From: Candidatus Falkowiibacteriota bacterium
GTDB lineage: Bacteria; Patescibacteriota; Patescibacteriia; Patescibacteriales; UBA12075
DNA length: 23,585 nt
Assembly (NCBI GenBank): GCA_030600505.1
Contig: JAUVLY010000002.1
Span: 1 to 23,585, forward strand
Reading direction: 5' to 3'
Part shown: piece by piece, positions 22,264 to 23,585 of the stretch
Numbering within the stretch: the first letter of the stretch is position 1
Layout of the letters: every line of letters begins with the position of its first letter
Position numbers and translations under genes: made by a program
Notes under the pieces: generated by a model
What the model saw: only the letters and a program-made list of their open reading frames with translations
What the model was told of the DNA's origin: nothing
Databases searched by the model: none

Positions 22264-22845
22264 CTAGCCTACAGATACCATACTTGGTGCTAACTTCCAA
22301 CTAACACATATTTGTCGGGGTAGAATTTCTCGACTTTTTCTTTGTTGCCGGTTTTTCTTCATTACTGATTTTTTGGGCCTTAAACAAGCCCTGATTTCTT
22401 GCAATGTACTTGCTTTGCCGGTTGAAATGCTAATAATATTTTTCTTCTTTTTTTTCTGGGCTTTTCTTTCTTTCCGCCGTCTCAAAAGACGGGCTAACTT
22501 ACTGTTTTTCTTTCTTTTTTTTATCTTCATTCCTTCAGCTATACCTAGCTCGTCAATCTTGCTTAACAATGGTTCGCAAACCATACATGGTTTGGCAATT
22601 ATTGCCATTGGCTTTGTGTCTAAATGGACATATCTCTTCTTACAGCTTTTAAACTCAGTATCCCACATACAGTCATTGCAATACGACTCAACTTGGTCAA
22701 AACCAAAACAATAATACTCAGAGCAGTCTGGGCAGAAAAAAACTTTATTAATATACTCTTTCTTGGCTTTACGAAATAATTTTTGACTAACAACTGGATA
22801 GTCATTTGTTGTTTCCAATTCAAAAAATTCTTCATTCACCAGCAT
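22264..22845 (-). CDS. Unknown zinc-ribbon protein with lysine/arginine-rich tail
   Basis: 193 residues, family not recognised. Cysteine pairs FCPDC (C38/C41), YCNDC (C56/C59) and PCMVC (C87/C90), with C46 and C68 between, suggest one or two zinc sites. From residue 107 the chain is very basic (KKRKKNSKLARLLRRRKERK, then KKKKK), then a less typical end (ILPRQICVSWKLAPSMVSVG). A nucleic-acid-binding or ribosome-associated role is plausible from composition only. The ATG at 22845 has AAAGGAGG 6 bases upstream, one of only three genes here with a strong Shine-Dalgarno. A 14-codon leader frame ends in TAATG at this start. Terminator at 22205, extended -10 promoter at 22945. Confidence 0.7.
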   Translation of the reverse strand: MLVNEEFFELETTNDYPVVSQKLFRKAKKEYINKVFFCPDCSEYYCFGFDQVESYCNDCMWDTEFKSCKKRYVHLDTKPMAIIAKPCMVCEPLLSKIDELGIAEGMKIKKRKKNSKLARLLRRRKERKAQKKKKKNIISISTGKASTLQEIRACLRPKKSVMKKNRQQRKSREILPRQICVSWKLAPSMVSVG

Positions 22846-22889
22846 TAGCAGCCTCCTTTCACGTTTGCAATTATTAAAAAGAGTAACAT
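22845..22889 (-). CDS. Candidate 14-residue leader peptide coupled to the zinc-ribbon gene
   Basis: The minus-strand frame ATG...TAA encodes MLLFLIIANVKGGC. Its Shine-Dalgarno, AAGGAGG, starts in the loop of the hairpin at 22893-22912, 9 bases before the ATG. Its stop overlaps the start of the next gene as TAATG, and the next gene's own AAAGGAGG lies inside this frame. Such an arrangement allows translational coupling. A short frame like this can arise by chance; the double Shine-Dalgarno and the overlap are what support it. Confidence 0.45.
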   Translation of the reverse strand: MLLFLIIANVKGGC

Positions 22890-22892
22890 AAA

Positions 22893-22912
22893 ACCGCTCC
22901 TCCTTGAGCGGT
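22893..22912 (-). promoter_or_regulatory. 5'-leader hairpin presenting a Shine-Dalgarno
   Basis: Minus strand ACCGCTC-AAGGAG-GAGCGGT, a 7-bp stem with a Shine-Dalgarno-like loop, then TTTTATG. It could be a translation control element for the leader peptide; the short T run also makes a weak terminator possible. Confidence 0.5.
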
Positions 22913-22944
22913 CAATTTATAATGAACATAGGGATTATATAATT

Positions 22945-22953
22945 AGTATAGCA
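22945..22953 (-). promoter_or_regulatory. Extended -10 promoter for the zinc-ribbon gene
   Basis: Minus strand TGC-TATACT, an extended -10 without a good -35. Transcription would begin near 22937 and include the hairpin at 22893 and the leader peptide. Confidence 0.5.
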
Positions 22954-22999
22954 TATAATTATAATATTGCTTGTGGAAAATTATATATTTTTCAAAACG

Positions 23000-23035
23000 A
23001 AAACACGGCTTGTTAAGAGTCCGGCCGTGTTTTCT
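23000..23035. terminator. Bidirectional intrinsic terminator
   Basis: AAAACACGGC (23000-23009) pairs with GCCGTGTTTT (23024-23033), with T-rich sequence on both exits (TTTTCTATATTT on plus, TTTTCGTTTTG on minus). It lies upstream of the zinc-ribbon gene's promoter and could insulate it. Confidence 0.75.
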
Positions 23036-23108
23036 ATATTTGCATCCCCATGCTCACTCTATTCCGAGGACTCGGAATAAAGCTAGAAAGAGAAACAAAA
23101 AAATTAAT

Positions 23109-23161
23109 ATTCGTATGTGCCGCATTTGTAGCGCGGCTTTTTGCGCTAGCAAAAACAACAT
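23109..23161 (+). repeat. Two-hairpin dispersed repeat, copy 4
   Basis: ATTCGTATGTG, stem GCCGC/GCGGC, then CTTTTTGCGCTAGCAAAAAC and AACATT. It matches copy 3 over the core apart from the extra hairpin there and one base (CGTATG for CGCATG). Confidence 0.8.
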
Positions 23162-23173
23162 TGTGAGAAAAAG

Positions 23174-23353
23174 AAAGGGTATGGATAGATAAAGTCGTTC
23201 TTTTTGTTGGTTGAGAACGGTATGCCCAGAGCATACCCTTTCGATGAGTGATTTGTTTACACTCATTTGAGGCCCCTTAATAAGACCCCTGTTGTAAAGA
23301 ACGTTTTGCCAAATATTTTTGGCATTATTTTTGCGGGCATTTGGATAAGCCCG
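23174..23353. other. Cluster of hairpins with a mutually exclusive pair, possible structured RNA
   Basis: AAAGGGTATG (23174-23183) can pair with CATACCCTTT (23232-23241), enclosing CGTTCT/AGAACG (23196-23201, 23214-23219). Alternatively GGTATGC (23219-23225) pairs with GCATACC (23231-23237). Both cannot form at once. Next come ATGAGTG/CACTCAT (23244-23266), GCCAAA/TTTGGC (23308-23323) and CGGGC/GCCCG (23334-23353). Which strand is transcribed is not clear. On the minus strand the first long stem is followed by CTTTTTC, like a terminator, and lies downstream of the partial gene at 23390. Confidence 0.4.
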
Positions 23354-23389
23354 ACATTTTCTTATATAAATCCTCTATAAATAGAGGCT

Positions 23390-23585
23390 TTATGCTAGAT
23401 TAAGACGTTCAACTCTTTCCATTCTTTCGCCAGATAATTCAATCGGCAAATATTCTATTGCTCTAACTTCTTCTGTGTATGTAGTATCGGCCTGCATTAA
23501 TTTGGGTAACTGTGAACCAATTACAAATGAATTATAGACCAGACTAAGCAACATAGCGGAAATAATGACAACAAAAAAAGCAATG
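23390..23585 (-). CDS. C-terminal part of a membrane-anchored protein, runs off the window
   Basis: An open minus-strand frame from the window edge to a TAA at 23390-23392. The visible 64 residues begin with a membrane helix (IAFFVVIISAMLLSLVYNSF) and end with a charged tail (LSGERMERVERLNLA). The start lies beyond 23585. The family is not recognised. A single helix close to the N side with a short extracytoplasmic tail would suit a pilin-like or small signal-anchored protein, but too little is visible to say. The GC-poor hairpin CCTCTAT/ATAGAGG (23372-23387) follows the stop and may end the transcript. Confidence 0.65.
   Translation of the reverse strand, partial: IAFFVVIISAMLLSLVYNSFVIGSQLPKLMQADTTYTEEVRAIEYLPIELSGERMERVERLNLA

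Larger units (their letters stand above)
22846..23389. other. Structured 544-base intergenic region
   Basis: No full-length gene is supported here. From left to right it holds the leader peptide and hairpin of the zinc-ribbon gene, its promoter, a bidirectional terminator (23000), a palindromic hairpin (23061-23078, ATTCCGAG-GA-CTCGGAAT), copy 4 of the two-hairpin repeat (23109) and a series of hairpins (23174-23353), listed separately. A 70-codon minus-strand frame (23054-23266) overlaps the repeat and is judged spurious. Confidence 0.6.

Noticed and set aside
23054..23266. Minus-strand 70-codon frame beginning MSVNKS
   Set aside because: Runs through hairpins and copy 4 of the repeat, with no good ribosome site and no recognisable protein pattern.
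1..23585. tRNA, rRNA or CRISPR array
   Set aside because: No T-arm plus acceptor pairing, no rRNA wording and no regularly spaced direct repeats were seen on either strand by reading; a covariance search was not possible.

Overview
The window reads like a piece of a small-genome, AT-rich bacterium, most probably a Candidate Phyla Radiation / Patescibacteria member of Parcubacteria (Falkowbacteria-like) type. This is inferred from gene content and style, not from a marker tree. The reasons are a GyrA with a lysine-rich extension, an FtsK with Asp/Glu-only linkers, a very short SMC, a large lamin-tail-domain surface protein, solitary acyl carrier proteins, many starts without a Shine-Dalgarno sequence, and AT-rich inverted repeats between genes. 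TGA is used as a stop (for example at 112-114 and 19369-19371), so the glycine-recoded code of Absconditabacteria/Gracilibacteria is excluded.

Layout, left to right. 1-2266: a PolB-type 3'-5' exonuclease and a cysteine-rich DsbA/GILT-like lipoprotein, both on the minus strand, separated by inverted repeats. 2267-5713: gyrA and a single-pass membrane protein (minus). 5714-5896 is a divergent promoter region leading to the only plus-strand cellular operon, 5897-8972, a GH13_18 sugar phosphorylase-like enzyme and a GT4 glycosyltransferase, closed by a clear terminator. 9160-12542: an UlaG-like metallo-hydrolase and the DNA translocase FtsK (minus). 12781-14566: small genes on the minus strand: two tandem acyl carrier proteins (one lacking the modifiable serine), an unknown 92-residue protein and a HigBA toxin-antitoxin pair with a consensus promoter and operator palindrome. 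14664-17774: a 1036-residue signal-peptide/LTD/PKD/OB-fold/C-terminal-anchor protein. 18006-19410: a 75-residue unknown gene and a complete insertion sequence that landed inside a dispersed repeat. 19434-22845: an SMC-type ATPase with no visible hinge, then a zinc-ribbon protein preceded by a coupled 14-codon leader peptide. 22846-23389 is a structured intergenic region. A partial membrane-anchored protein runs off the right end.

Functional links. FtsK, GyrA and SMC act together in chromosome topology and segregation, but they are in separate transcription units here. The GH13_18/GT4 pair is the only obvious metabolic operon. The items most worth a second look are: (i) a four-copy two-hairpin repeat whose first stem changes sequence but keeps its pairing; (ii) the hinge-less SMC; (iii) the ACP paralogue with Ser replaced by Ala; (iv) the transposase frame entered through an A8 tract; (v) the leader peptide with a TAATG stop/start overlap; and (vi) the alternative-pairing RNA at 23174-23241. 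No tRNA, rRNA or CRISPR was seen. The only stretch over 300 bases without an established full-length gene is 22846-23389.
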